This document shows positions 48,791 to 61,574 of a stretch of 64,000 nt of DNA, piece after piece (position 1 is the first letter of the stretch; each line of letters starts with the position of its first letter). The stretch is from NCBI GenBank assembly GCA_029962745.1, contig CM057158.1, positions 4,947,602-5,011,601 on the forward strand, given 5' to 3'. The notes below the pieces were generated by a model, which searched no databases, was not told where the DNA came from, and worked only from the letters and a program-made list of their open reading frames with translations. This stretch comes from Echinometra lucunter. Lineage: Eukaryota; Echinodermata; Echinoidea; Camarodonta; Echinometridae. Position numbers and translations under genes: made by a program.

Positions 48791-49127
48791 TTAAGATCTG
48801 TATACTCGCCAGTATGACGAAATGAAGGATTTTATGGATGGTGTAATTCTAACTGAGTTTGGTAAACTATTCCACAGTATTGGACCATCGAATGATATTC
48901 TTTTCTTTCCCTTTTCAGTTCTACATCTTGGTATATTGATTCCAAAAATACTAGCATTTCTGGTACGATATGAGCAGATGTTTGATGCTTGTATCAATAA
49001 ATCTGTGACATATTTAGGAGTATTTTCATTCAGAGCATTGTATACAAGTTTGATTTTCTGAAATTTCCATCTCTCTTCAATGGGAACCCATCCTAGCCTT
49101 CGCAACACTTCTACTATTGGGGTTCAA
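48791..49127 (-). pseudogene. LINE reverse-transcriptase polyprotein, C-terminal fragment
   Basis: The minus-strand reading begins L-R-R-L-G-W-V-P-I-E-E-R and continues K-L-V-Y-N-A-L-N-E-N-T-P-K-Y-V, the pattern 'l..LgWlpi..R...kl..vyKaln...P.Yl'. Near the end come P-I-L-W-N-S-L-P-N-S-V-R and S-I-K-S-F-I-S-S-Y-W, the pattern 'WNsLP..iR...sl..Fk..l'. These define the C-terminus of CR1/Jockey-type pol. The frame is intact for 106 codons to its stop at 48793-48791. Upstream, a TGA near 49127 marks 5' truncation. RT catalytic residues and endonuclease are missing, so this is a dead fragment, possibly younger than the copy at 24.6 kb because it has no internal stop. Confidence 0.85.
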
Positions 49128-50516
49128 CTGCCCTCATAAAGAATTTTCCTTGTCACTCGTCAGCTGAAATGTGCCCCTCATTCAAAATAATGTCTGGATA
49201 CGCTACAGTGTGTATATCTGCCATAGTCAAGACTCTATAAAATACCATGTGAATCCTATGAGTGCTTCCTTCCCATCCCACGCCACCCACCCGTCATGTT
49301 GTCTGAAGTGAAGCAACCTGTGAATTAGTTACGCCTGCCGTTACGTCCCGTGACGCCATTATTCTACGTTCAGTGTCATGTGAAGTAAAATCTCGCTTGC
49401 AATCTTTATCCTTCTCAGTACTCTCTAAACATATAGACGTGAAAATCCACTTTTAAGGAGCCATACTATTCATTTTGGAGTGGAAATACAGTTAAATCCA
49501 CTCTCAACAAAATTTCATGAGAGTAATTCAAACCATTTCTACGGACTTTATTCCACTAATGATGAGAATAGATTTCCACTTTAAAAACAAATGAAATGAA
49601 ATGACCCTCTTTATAGAAATCCTCAAAAGGGTGGATCTCCACGCCTGCATGTTTTGAGAATACCGGTGCAGTAGCAAGTGAAATAATAGGAATTTTTTAT
49701 GGCCTCCATCTTTATGATTATGTTATTTTGTACAGCTATAATATCATGAGAAAGTTTGCTCATATTCATAGCTCTATGATTTTACCCACAGTGCAAGGGA
49801 GCATTTCATGAAGAGTTTTGTCGGTGATTTTCACCTTCACCGACTAATTTGCTCTGAGCCAATCAGATGCGAGGATTTTCAGTAGTTGACCATGGAAGGG
49901 ATATAAAATCATATTGCGCAAGAAATTTTTAAAAAGTTGATTTTTTTATTTAAAAAAATATTAAGTTTGTATATAATTTGTGAGAAATGAAAATAGAGAT
50001 ACTGATGCGAGAATCGTTATTTTGTCAATGAATATTCACACTCCCGAGTGGAAGATGAATGCAATATAGTTTCATGTTACATGAAAAGGGGCAATAAATA
50101 TCATTTAATTATCATTTACCAGCTCTACACTAAATCAGCATCATTTATGTAAGTTCGTGAATGACATGCTGTGGGGGAAATATACATTCTAATGGACAGG
50201 TTGCTACAACACGCCTGTCTACGGGGTGATGGATGCTCGATAAGTTTCCAATAAAATTATAATAATGGACACGGTGATACCCCTGGATGGTCGAGGGGAA
50301 GTGGTTTGACATGGAAATGACCTAGGAACGTGACTTTCACTCAATTTCAATGCATTTTCTTTTCCCATTTCCCGGTGACGATGCTTTTAAGACCTTTTTA
50401 AGAGCCTGTACCAGCTTCTCATGATGAGAAGCAGAGAGTATCACATGAAAGGATAGTTGTAGTTGAAACATTAAGGGGAGAGGAGGGCTAAAGAGGCCCT
50501 AGGCAAAAGAGGGGCT
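49128..50516. other. Unassigned; one repeat unit at 49336
   Basis: Apart from the third ~75-bp unit (49336-49395) and a short hairpin (arms 'gcttctcat' and 'atgagaagc', about 50412-50430), I see nothing. Confidence 0.4.
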
Positions 50517-50985
50517 TCTAGCCAATTGGTCTACTACCAGTTGGTCTAATTGCCAAATCGTCTTACACCACCATGCCTAAACCCATTTGGTCTACTATCA
50601 TTTTGGTCTAATTGACGTTTGGTCCAATCATCACTTGGTCTAATCCCACTTGGGCTAATTTTCATTTTTGTCTAATGATCAAATAGTCTAACTGCCAGTT
50701 CGTCTACTTAGTTTTCCTTATTTCGTCTAATGACTATTTGGTCTATTACCATTTCGTCCAATCAGATAGACGAAGTGGTGTTAGACCAAGTGGGTACTGG
50801 ACGAAACGGGCATAGCCTAACTGGAAATTAGACAAAATGGTAAATGGACTAAGTGGCAATTAGACCAAATGTTTATTGGACAAACTGGTTATAGACGAAA
50901 TGGGATTTTAGACACTGTGGGATGAGACCAAACGGGCATATAGACAAAGTGGGAGTACATCAAGTGACAATTCACCAAAAGAAGG
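50517..50985 (-). repeat. GTCTAAT array, copy 3 (inverted relative to copies 1 and 2)
   Basis: GTCTA-oriented units up to about 50757, switch at 'cgtccaatcagatagacgaa', then TAGAC-oriented units. Its first half aligns with the reverse complement of the second half of copy 1 (including 'caccaccatgcctaaaccca'), so the whole copy is inverted. Confidence 0.8.
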
Positions 50986-52313
50986 CCCCCTCAAAAAATC
51001 TTTCCTTCCTGCTCACTTATGACAAGGCCAAACAGAAAAATTTCTTTGTTGTCTTGAAGCTATAGAGGAGGGTTTTGTTTGATTCCTCGTTTTGCATTGC
51101 CATATAGGTGAGAAGTGAGCACAGAATATTGCGAGGTATCATTTTCTCGGGGGCCTGAGAAGCCCTCTCTCCCCTATCCTCTGATACTTCCATCAGAGAG
51201 AAAACTGCCCTTCATTCCGTGAAGTTATTCTGAAGCAACTTCACTTTCCTCAACAAAATCCTGTTTTCCTTGAAATCTTGTCACCTTCTGCAAAACAAAG
51301 GGACACAAGGCGACAAATGGAAACTGAGGGAAATTGGGACTGTATAGAGGATAAGGGAAAGGTTCCCTTGGGAGAAGTTAATGCAGATTGGAATTGACTT
51401 CATCAGTACAAGATGCTCTAAAGTGGTTAAAGATGTCAAGCAACCGTAATGAAGATTTGCTAAGGGATTCAACGACTGTTGAATGTTTATATCGCTCGAC
51501 CCAAGACGAATTACCGCCATACATTATGCATACACACAATGGCTCATAAATCATTCACACGGAGCCGAAAGATTTGATTCATAATGATCCGACTGATCCG
51601 CTCATATACATCAAGCACGGATGGCAGGATTTCAGCAGCTCAACCCCCAAAACCTTTTCTGAAAATGATAGAAATTTGGTGATTTAGGGGTTGAATAAAA
51701 ACAGGAAAAGCTGCCATCGTTGCTGCTTCCCTTTCCGTAAGCCTACGATGAGCCTTCGATAATGTACGTCTTTAAACAGCTAATGTGAGCCCGGAAATGA
51801 GGGGTGATAAAGGGATCATTAGAAAAGCTATCTCGTTTCTATAACCATTATCCTCATACTGGATATCCGTATTTCCAAGGCCTTGCTTGCCGCATGAGGA
51901 TAAGAAAAATCGGGACGAAGAATTCGCAGGAGACTTAAGAGCGGTGGTGAGAATGGACATTCAGGTGACGCAGAAAACGTCCCAGAAAAAAAAAATACCA
52001 CGTATGAATTCAGGAGCATTGTGTTTCATTTTCAAGTTCCAAGTTTTATGCATTTCATTTCTGTCATTATTCCCATTTTACGAAGTATTTAAACAATACG
52101 AGTAGAGTATCATGGATATAATTTGACAGCCTTGTGATGCAAGAGAGTCAAGTATAAATCCCCAAGAAGTACTTGGTTCTTTGGGCGCGTCTCATTGATA
52201 GACAACGAGCTATTTATAGTCATGATGTAAGTTGCGCTGAACTCATACGAAATGAATATCAAGATGAATTTCATGAGACTTACTTTGGAGCACACCCTCT
52301 AGAGACTTCATTC
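50986..52313. other. Unassigned
   Basis: Short frames on both strands (51281-52105) have no domain pattern. Nothing supported. Confidence 0.35.
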
Positions 52314-52321
52314 CGTTCAAA

Positions 52322-52552
52322 CAGGGCAGCGCTGGGGGGGGGGGGGGCAGGGGACGAAGGTCCTCTATGATTTTAAGATTTTTGAAATGTTAAAAAGGGG
52401 GGGAAATATGAGAAAAGGAAGAAGAAGGAAGATTATGGTGAAAAAAAGGGCTGGGGCATGCAACTACACGATACCCCTATTTGTTCATTTAAAACGTACC
52501 TATGGGTTATCTTGCCCCCCCCCCTTATCAAAATACCCTGGCGCCACCCCTG
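52322..52552. mobile_element. Small hAT-like element, 231 bp
   Basis: Left end 'cagggcagcgctgggg' and right end the inverse of CAGGGGTGGCGCCAGGG (one gap, a few mismatches). Flanks are CGTTCAAA (52314-52321) and CATTCAAA (52553-52560), an 8-bp duplication with one mismatch. G and C runs sit just inside both ends, as in the 44.5-kb element. Confidence 0.6.
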
Positions 52553-52680
52553 CATTCAAAAGACTGTGATGCTGGAAACGTAATAGTCATTAATGATGAA
52601 CATGTCATAATCACTGTTAAATGATTTCTATGCCATATGGCAAATCAGTTTGAGATCTTCTTGAACGAAAAATCTCTGCC

Positions 52681-52905
52681 GTGCTTTTGTAAGTCCGGTT
52701 TGAATGATCCACATCATTTCCTACAATAGTGTCAGGACAAAGATACTTAAAATTGTTTACCTTAACTCGAGGCCCTTAGCAACAGTCCAGCAACCTGTCT
52801 TGGCAACCGTTGATTTTTAATGAGAAGATGATGGAGGGCAGTAGATGAAGATTATCCGATAGTGCCGCTGGCACGGTCATTTGACCAGTAAGAAATTGGT
52901 GACCA
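52681..52905 (+). repeat. Direct repeat unit 1 (period ~730 bp)
   Basis: Shares with 53420-53635 the blocks GTGCTTTTGTAA, TCCTACAATA, GGCCC(T/C)TAGCAACAG, CAGCAACCT and GATGG(AGGG)..GTAGATG. Carries three GCAAC motifs (52779-52797). Confidence 0.65.
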
Positions 52906-53419
52906 GATATCATAAGAAAAAAAGTATACCCAATGATCACTCCATGCTCATACTTATCATCATTTACAAACGTTTAAGACCACCTGGGAATATGTGGGTA
53001 TTTCTGTAATTTGGAATACATTTTTTTGTCTCATTGAATGATTATGTAACATGTTTATACTATAATGATCAGTAGCACAAGAGTAATAGTATAATCCCAT
53101 ATGAATGTGTCGAAAAAAAATGTATGTCTGAAAAAATAAATATGTCAAGTTTGTTTTTCAAGTTTGTTTTTCCTTTGAGTTTTTGCATTTTGGAAGGGTG
53201 GTCTTAAATTTTTGCAAATGATGGTAATACCATTTGGGATCCCTTCGTTGGCTTCGTTTAATTCTGAAGGCAATGATTATTCTCTAACAGTTCTTTTACA
53301 GTCACACGGTATCAGTAATTAGTGGAAAGATTATTCAACAATGTGATGGAAAGATTATTTTGTATGCCATTTTTACTATTTTTATACTTTCAAATGCTGG
53401 GGAACAAGGCATCCCTGTC

Positions 53420-53635
53420 ATGCTTTTGTAACCCACTTCCAGTAATCTGTCCTACAATATGCTCACGTAAAATAAATTTCAATTTAATTATACTTCAATC
53501 ACGGCCCCTAGCAACAGCTAGCAACCTCCTTAGCAACAGATGCCTTTAATGAGAGGATAATGGAGGGACGTAGATGTAGTATGGAGGTCATCAGACAGTC
53601 CCGATAGCACGATCGATTGGCCGACGCTAGCAATT
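53420..53635 (+). repeat. Direct repeat unit 2 (period ~730 bp)
   Basis: Second diverged copy; 'ggcccctagcaacagctagc' at 53503 aligns with 52771. Three (C/T)TAGCAAC motifs occur in 30 bp. Confidence 0.65.
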
Positions 53636-56600
53636 AGAGCGCCGGAATACATGAAGTCGAATGGTTTTGTTTGTTTGTTTGTTTGTTTTTTGGGGTTTTT
53701 TTTGGTTGTTGTTTTTTGTACCATAGAAGAGTATTGTACAGATCAAAAGTGTGTTGTGATTCGTATCATCTATCAATATCTTAAGAATTTCAGACTCTAT
53801 TATCTCTCAAGTTTGCGTTTTTCCCCATAAGCCATTTTTGTTTATTGTATTGGTGAGCTGGAGGAAATTGTTACAAAAACTAAACAGCTTCTATAAGCAA
53901 GTAAAAGAGAGAATGATTTATCGATACCACCAATTTGCTGATAATGGTTGCATTTTTTTCTAAAGGACCTGCACACAAGAAGTTGGATTAGAACTTACCA
54001 CCCCCTCACATCCCTCTCAAGCAGTGCTCATGCAAGTGATCACTACCACTAGGAAATGTACGTAGTACTTAACTGAAACTATGCCAAGATGTCCATTATC
54101 ACTCCACATTAACATAATTAACATTCAAAACACATCACCGCGCTCATTTTTTTTCTCATTCCTCATGTGCTCTTTGCCCCCATTAACTGCGCAAGCATTT
54201 TCTACTTATGGGTATACTAAAGCAAGTGCTGGCGTTCCCTTTTATGTCTCCATTTCCTTTATATCGCAGCCCGCAAAACCATTTCTTGCCTTTTACTACG
54301 CCATCGTAATCACGCTACTATAACTCTCGATGCAGTTCTCAGTTACATAATTTGACAGTAATTCAAGGACAAACATTGTCTTGTCAGAAATGTAATAACA
54401 AAAATAATAAACTGCAAAGAGACAACAGCCATGCAGAGTCGCATCGAGAATGTGATGAACAGAGCCTATGGCAAGGAATGTTTATTGCAGAAGGTATGAG
54501 AGCACCCTGCTCCAGAATATGTTGAACTCACTGATTCTAAAGCATTTTTCTTTTTCATTCTTTGCTTATATATAAAATCAATCCAATTATCTTTTGACAG
54601 CCTGCAAATGCCAAAATGGCGGTCACTGGCTGTTATGTTATACTGCATAATGTTTTATTCATTTGTTGTCCGTTTGCTGGTTTATGTTTTTATCATTTTT
54701 TTATTCGCTTACTATTTCTTTCTTGTTATGCCACAATATATATATATATAAGCTGTTTTTTTACTCTCTCTGATTTCTATCTATTCTTGATATTCTCTTG
54801 ATCCTTCCCTCTCACTCCCGTAGCGTACATCATGACAAAGAACACCAAAGAATACCAAAATTTTAAGTCACAAATTGATCGCTTTATCAGATGCCTTGTT
54901 GCATAGCACTTTTTTGTCAAGTACTAAACTTCATGCGTTGGCGTAATGGACCGAAATGGAAAACTAATAACAAGCATATTAGACGCGACAAAATATATTA
55001 AAGATTAAGTTAAACTGAATTTCGGTCTGAAATTAAGCTATAAAATAATAAAAATTCAAAACGATCCACTTTTTTGTCAAGTTGTCCTCCATTTTCAATA
55101 TCTGCTAAGTTTGAAATATTGCTCTTTACTAGCTTGCTATTTCCATAAAGTTACCAGTAAGTGCATAAAGTAAAGGGCATTTCCAATATCTACTAAGTTT
55201 GGAAGGGAAAGGTTACTTAAATTTTCGCTCTTTGAATCTCTGAGAGTAAGGCATTAAAAGTGCAAACTGTACATCAATTATTCATGAAATCACGTTAAGG
55301 ATAATTATGGGCACGCTTGCCATCTCTGGGGGTATACACGACAATCGATAAGTTCATACGGAAAAGGTGTCATCATACCTCAAGTTTGTAACGTTTACTA
55401 CTCCGCACTTTAAAGCTAAGTCGATAGGGAAGACACCCCTCCCCCTCATCCACGTCCCCCGTAACAACAACCTTAGATTTCTCCTTTCCAGCTCGCGATT
55501 TTGGTACATAGAGATAAATTATTTTCTGGGAATAAATTCTATCTCACTCTAATTTTTTTAATTAGCTAGGATGATCACATTTTAAACAAATTGAACTAAT
55601 ACTAGAATAGAACTAAGAAAGAGAGAAAATGTTTGATATATATCTCCTGGCGAAGGTTTAAAATGAAGTAATAATCGAAAATAAACTGGCGAATCTCTTT
55701 CAAAATTGAAGAGTCTAGAATATCTGCAAGAATCAGTGCATGAATACAACACTGTACAAAATGCACAACTTAAAAAAATTCGCCGTAATCACGATTATAC
55801 TCCTTACATGTTGCTCGCCTCGCTCTCTCGCGGGACTTCATAAGCTCGGGCGTTTAGTTCTCCCCATCCCCCTGGATTCACTAACGCCTCCCCATAAATC
55901 GAGTTTGTTCCTCATGTACATGTATCCAGATAATGAGACACGGGGGGGGGGGGTGTCCTCCAAAAAGAAGCGGAATGTACCTGGGGATCCCCACTTGACG
56001 CATACACACTTTGGGGGGGGGGGTTCTAGGCCTACGGGGGCGTAGGCCAGATCCATCATTTATGCTGCAATATTTGATAAAATATGTATTCGATAAAATT
56101 CCGCATTCCTGCATGTTTATATCTACAAACAAACAAACCAAAAATTCTAAGGTTACGATCACTGTGCATATCATGTCTGTAACATATTACAAAAGAAAAT
56201 ATTTTTTGCCGAACCTCCTCAGAGTCCATGAACCTTACGTATTACTATACATGTAATGTAAATCCCACGCCTTCCAGGGTTTCAATTCAACCTTCTCGAG
56301 TTCTGGTCATGTTTAATTCAAGTTTTTATTTTGGGTGTGGGGGTGTTGTGTGTGTTTCTCAGAATGTCCTTTGGTGAGGTGAATTTCATAAGTAAAAAAA
56401 AAATGAAACAGAATCGTGAAAACTCTACGCCTACAAGGTTATACCGACCTATATGAGGACACTGCAGTATATTTCCAAACTTACTGTACTAGACGAGTAA
56501 AACGCGATCAGTTCCATTTTCACAAAGCAAAAGAAATATAGAGAAAGTTATATCAATAAACTTTAAAAGGTCGCATTCTGCGCAAGACCTTCATATTTTG

Positions 56601-56660
56601 TGTCATTATACATATGGGAGAAAAAAAAAAAGACTGACGGAGGAACTACTTCTGTAATGG
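53636..56660. other. Unassigned 3-kb stretch with short repeats
   Basis: TTTG repeats at about 53665-53690; a short AT run at 54738-54751; repeated 'cacttttttgtcaagt' (about 54907 and 55067) and 'caatatctrctaagttt' (about 55096 and 55183); G runs near 55941-55951 and 56013-56022; a hairpin (arms 'ggcctacg' and 'cgtaggcc', about 56029-56048). No gene supported. Confidence 0.35.
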
Positions 56661-56669
56661 TTTGTCGCG

Positions 56670-56712
56670 GTTTTTTTTTTTTTTCTTCTTCTTCTTCTTC
56701 TTCTTCTTCTTG
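56670..56712 (+). repeat. T run then (CTT)n
   Basis: About 15 T followed by about 9 CTT units. Confidence 0.92.
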
Positions 56713-56992
56713 GATTTTCACTTATAGGCCCCTCGGGATCTATACTTGACCAAGTCACATTGACCGATCAGCAATCGATTAAATTTTTTAAACCTTCGGA
56801 GCATCTTGAAATCCCTGCATTGTATGGTAATCCTCAAAACTGTATGTATCAAGTTTTTGGAAGAAAAATAATACTTTGAATCGTTTTATAGTACAGAACA
56901 ACATAATCTTTGGAAGAATGCAATAGGCATCGTTACTATTTTCTCATAAGAAAAACAAGTCGCAAACTTGAAACTTGCTTTATTTTTAGCAG

Positions 56993-57210
56993 GTCTAAAT
57001 TACCTTATCATTGAAAATAATAAACAGCGAAGTTTGTTGAGCACGCTCACTAGAAGTATTGGAGACATCCAAATGGCATTGCTTAAAAAACCGTTTCCAT
57101 CACCAAGTATATCGATAAGTAGTAACAACATGAACATAATGTTATCACAACACCAGTATAGTGAAATCGTTTGCGAAGTTCGATGGATGCCTGAAGGGGC
57201 TTTAATTTAA
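56993..57210 (+). CDS. Candidate exon, possible REJ/GAIN-like fragment
   Basis: 'acttgctttatttttagcag' (AG at 56991-56992) is a strong-looking splice acceptor. The frame then stays open for 72 codons to TAA at 57208-57210. The reading contains S-L-L-S-T-L-T-R-S-I-G-D-I-Q-M-A-L-L, then S-P-S-I-S-I-S-S-N-N-M-N-I-M-L. The helical segment followed by a serine/isoleucine strand and 'sN..i.l' recalls the region before the GPS site in polycystin/REJ and adhesion-GPCR ectodomains. That similarity is slight and no GPS, PLAT or membrane segment is found nearby. A possible donor ('ataagtagta', about 57115-57124) would end the exon early. Could be chance. Confidence 0.25.
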
Positions 57211-58590
57211 CGCAATATCATTTTTCGACGAATTGCTGCACTTAGCTTAAATCGTCGTGATTAAAGAGACGACTTCATAGGGGACAATTTAGAAGGAATT
57301 GGCAAGAAAGTTAGGTCACAAAGGAAATGACAAATGACAAAAGAATCAAGGACAGAGCTAGGCCACTGCCTGGACTGTTCTCTATGATCCGTGAACTCAC
57401 ACACCAGCAACACCATGACTATGTATGTGCACAAATTAAGCGCACGTACGGAAGGTGAATTCGTGGGGAAAGTGAATTCGTGGGAGATACTATGGGGAGA
57501 TACCACATCAGCGCGCGCGCACTGGTCCAGGACAAAGCGAGATGAGGAATGAAAAGATATAAGCCTATAAAGCACATCTGAATTATAATTCGAGGGCAGG
57601 ATCATAGAGAGCTGACAAAGAGAAACGAATAAAATTACTCTTAGAGCAAATATGAATGACTGGGTTATAAAGAAAGTAAGATCAGTTTGCATGGTTCATT
57701 TTTATCAGATATATTTCCTTGAATATATTCATCCATTGAAATTTATTGAATATGCTGGACTCCAATATACCTCTCCGACAAAGAACTTGAATTAGGCGAA
57801 TATAGAAAATGTATTGATATGTCAAAATAGGTTTGATATTTGTTGATGGCGCACTCACAAGCACCTCAACATATGATCTCAGTTCAAATAAACACTCATT
57901 TTCTCCGTTTTCTTAAGTTACACTCGAAACCCACTGCACTAAATTCTTCGTTTTAATTAGTTTGAATACAGACGAAAGAAGAGTAAAGAAGAAATATCCT
58001 GTCCCGACATTTTGAAGAGCAGGGAGAAACCCCGGGAGAAACATGATATGACACTCCCGAGTTGGTGCTTGTATAATATTACATTCTTCAAAAGATGTTC
58101 GAGCATCATGTCATGACATTCAATATCTACGTTCTCTTCATTCCCCAAACCCACTCGAAAAGGTATCTCAGAGGTTCATTTAGACTTCGAAAAAACGGTA
58201 TTAATTCCGGGATACTTTCCAGATGCTATGAATCGGAAGTAACAAAGACGTTGTGGCAGTGATACAAAGAAATTACAAAATATTTTCCATGGGTATATGC
58301 GAAAAAACAAGCAGGGACTTTTAATTCATTTCCTGATTTTATTTTCTTTAATGAAAAGCCCATAGAGAAATAAGTGTTAATCATTATGCTGTAAATAAAT
58401 CGAAGGTCATTATTATTCTTATCGCTAAATTGCACATCAAATTACTCGTCTCTCTCTATATACGCTCTACATCTTTAAAACAAAATATGGATAACTAAAA
58501 AGGCCTTAAAAAGAAGCATGAAATCAAAATAGAAAGATTAATGGGAGAGAGGTTACTTGCAAAATGCTGTTTTTGTTCAAAATAATTTTT
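57211..58590. other. Unassigned
   Basis: A 143-codon minus-strand frame (57261-57692) is not low-complexity but shows no family pattern, signal peptide or splice context that I trust. Direct repeats 'gtgaattcgtgggga' and 'gtgaattcgtgggag' (57455-57486) lie within it. Confidence 0.3.
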
Positions 58591-58599
58591 ATTACTACT

Positions 58600-59880
58600 A
58601 AACATGGCTAAAGCAAACAGGGCTATATTACAAAGGACACGAACTTGTTGACAAAGTTAACATAATCCTGCATAATCTTGTAGTATATCCATGAAAGCTT
58701 CTGTACGTCTGTACGAGGGGAGGGCTCACTTTTAATTAGATTAACATGGCTTCAGTATTCATGATGGGAAGCCTGGAGCTTCAAGAATGTGACAGAGCTT
58801 ATAGTTTATATTCTCATGTTTAGTATGCAAAGTGCAGTTCGGTTGTAATAAGAGCTACATTAATCAGCCTCACTTATAATTAGCAGTTATAGTTAGCACT
58901 AATTGACTGACAACATATTTAAGTAGTACCGAAATGTGTACCATTTAATCTTAATGAATGGTGCACATTATACGATTGCTTAAGGAAGTAATATTAAACA
59001 GCATTCTCTTCCACGCATTAGCTACAGTAGATTAAATTGATTGAAAAAACAAAATTAATGGCGGAGAAGTCTACCATTTTATCTTGATATATCATGACTG
59101 ATGTATGAATTTATCTCTTTTTTAATAGGATGATCATTTTTATGCACAATTATTAGTTCCCAGAATACGGTTTTGTTGACATTTATACTAAAAGCAGACA
59201 TGACGTAAAGCCAATACTAAAAAAAGGCAAACAACTTGCGGACAGGGGATAGGTATAATCATAATTTATCCAACACCTCTCATGAACTTCTGCACTCTTA
59301 ATTTTTTTAACATTGTTTCATCTTTTATACTTGCAACACACATTAATAAGCTAATAGTGTTCTATAGTTTGCTTCTCTTGTTTCCTTGCAAAGTGCACAT
59401 CGGTTCTCATGAGAGTTGGAGCTATATTCATCAGCCTCACTCGCATCCACACATTAATGAGTGACAACATCTTCAAATAGCATCGAAAGCTTTACCATTT
59501 ATCTTAATAAAAATGTACATTACCACTAATTAGTGACGTAGTCTCCTTCAACAGGATGATCTCTTCTATACGTAAGCGTTTACCGGTCCTGGCACGATTT
59601 TGTTTAAATTAATTAAACTAAAGCGAAAGGATAATGCGTGGAGTTTATAAATACACAAAAGGGCATACAACTTGTTGCCAAGCGATCATCACACACATCT
59701 CCTGGTATATTCCCTGACCTCTCGTGCACATCTGCATGCGGGGAGTGAACTCTCAACGCTATTAACATGGCTTCACTGTTAATAAGACATATCAGTAAGT
59801 TAATAAGAACATGATATCTACCGGGGACAATGAATGAGTGCGGCATGTATTATGCTTGATCATGATATGCCCTCGATTGC
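58600..59880 (-). repeat. ~550-bp repeat family, three diverged units (minus orientation)
   Basis: Units near 58600-58960, 59085-59500 and 59500-59880. Shared phrases include ACTTGTTG.CAA (58644, 59668), TCTG(C/T)A(T/C)G(A/C)GGGGAG..CTCA and ATTAACATGGCTTCA (58741, 59762), and the GAGCTA..TTCATCAGCCTCAC type (58852, 59419). The last pair is 566 bp apart. In reverse complement they align with the units at 61.6-62.7 kb. No coding capacity. Confidence 0.65.
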
Positions 59881-60736
59881 CATCATTCATTATAGATGCA
59901 ATGCGTAATCAATGACTCTAGTTTATAACTGGATGTTGCTTCTAGCGTCTATAATTACTTGCTCCAACCTTTCAACTGGTTGACATGAACACTATGAAAT
60001 GAGCAATTTTACACTCCTGTAGAATGATAAAACTCTAAAGGGTAACAATGCTACGAAACGACTGGAGCAGAAACATAACTATTCACATAATTATAGAGCT
60101 ATATTTACTCACTATAATAACATATAAAATTATTTGTCTATCCCGAGGCTTTAAGATGAATATCTATTCAATGATGCAGAGTTTGTGACATCGTGAAGGG
60201 CATATGCCATGGATATAATGAGCTCGTTTAATCTTGCCTTATTTCACTTCGATAGCTGTCTGCAATAATTCATGATTCTGTGAGATCCAACGTAGATTAT
60301 GTGCTTTAACATTTACTCAGCCATCAAGTATACTGCTCTCTAAGCACCACGCGTGGTTATAGTGCATCTCAAGGATGTCAGAAGTCAATAATTGGAGTGT
60401 ATGAATTTGAAGTGAGTTGTGTGCGTGTACATTAAAAAAAAACACACACACACAAACATTGTGTCAGTTGTTGGGTTGTCTTTTTTGTTTGTTGTTGTTT
60501 TGTTGGGGTTTTTTTATTGTGGGGGTGGGGGTTATGCTTTTGTCGTTTTTGTTGTTTTCAAAGCCAAAAAGTAGCAAAATGAAATGATGCTAAGGTTCCC
60601 GTTCCCATGTAAAAATAAGTTGGACACGTATAATGGTATATACATTTGCTTTAAACTGATCATGCTGATTGGTTTGTATTTTTTCAGTTTGTTGTAATGA
60701 ACACCTAATCAGGAACAGAAAATCAAATACACTGCA
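59881..60736. other. Unassigned with CA and GTTTT runs
   Basis: CA repeat near 60441-60453; GTTGTTTTG/GGGTTT-rich segment 60470-60560. Nothing else seen. Confidence 0.35.
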
Positions 60737-60908
60737 GGGCCCCGTTGCATGAAACTTACAATTAATGGTAACTCTGCCATCAGTGGTAACTAACCATCAT
60801 GATCATGGTAACATTGCTGAACAGCCAATAAAATTCAAGGTTTCCGTGGAAGTTACCATTGATGGCAAAGTTACCATCAATAATTGTAAATTTTATGCGA
60901 CGGTTCCC
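60737..60908. mobile_element. Foldback MITE, 172 bp
   Basis: Left arm 'gggccccgttgcatgaaact' then TACAATTAATGGTAACTCTGCC; right arm, inverted, GGGAACCGTCGCATAAAATT then TACAATTATTGATGGTAACT. Arms cover most of the element. GTTACCAT/ATGGTAAC motifs recur six times. No clear target-site duplication. Confidence 0.82.
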
Positions 60909-61570
60909 ATAACATATGCTGCAAATATAAAAACGTGAAGCATGCTGAACCCATAATGAACACAATTTGGTTACACTGTGTGGGCTTCGTGAGTATGAAG
61001 CTTGATGCGTTTGGAGGCCTCAGGTGATTCTTAAATAATTGAAATCAGGGAAAAGGAAGAGGAAATGTTGCAAAAAGAGAGAATGAAAGAAATGACTAGT
61101 TTTCTTTCAACACTATGCAATCTTTATACGATGATGAGTGATATGTGATGCATTCTGAATACCTAATGGCAATGTGCAGGTTTCACTTAGTAAGTGATCT
61201 GCTGATGTCACGTGGTATAGTGTTCAAAGGGTAATAATGTAAAATATCGGAAAACTAAGCACAGTATGCCTAACACTAATCACACGTATGTGTCTGGTTA
61301 TGAAATTATTCTTGAGAGTATGAATGTACGTCAAATTGTATTTCAAACTGCGTGTATGTGCGGATGTGTATTTAAACTCTCAAGCCGCGCAGTGGTTTGC
61401 AAGCATTGCAAGCATTAATGCATAAAAGAAATCAAGATTACGTCATTATAATCAGAGGCATTTTCATGCAGATTTACCTTAATTTACCTTGATATACCAT
61501 AAAGTATACCAAACTTATTTGCCCCTCTGCATCTTCTTGATGATAGAAGATGATATGGTATATTTTTCGA
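60909..61570. other. Unassigned
   Basis: Nothing supportable seen. Confidence 0.35.
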
Positions 61571-61574
61571 TGCT

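Noticed and set aside
57261..57692. 143-codon minus-strand frame
   Set aside because: Not low-complexity, but it contains a 15-bp direct repeat and has no domain, splice or signal-peptide evidence.
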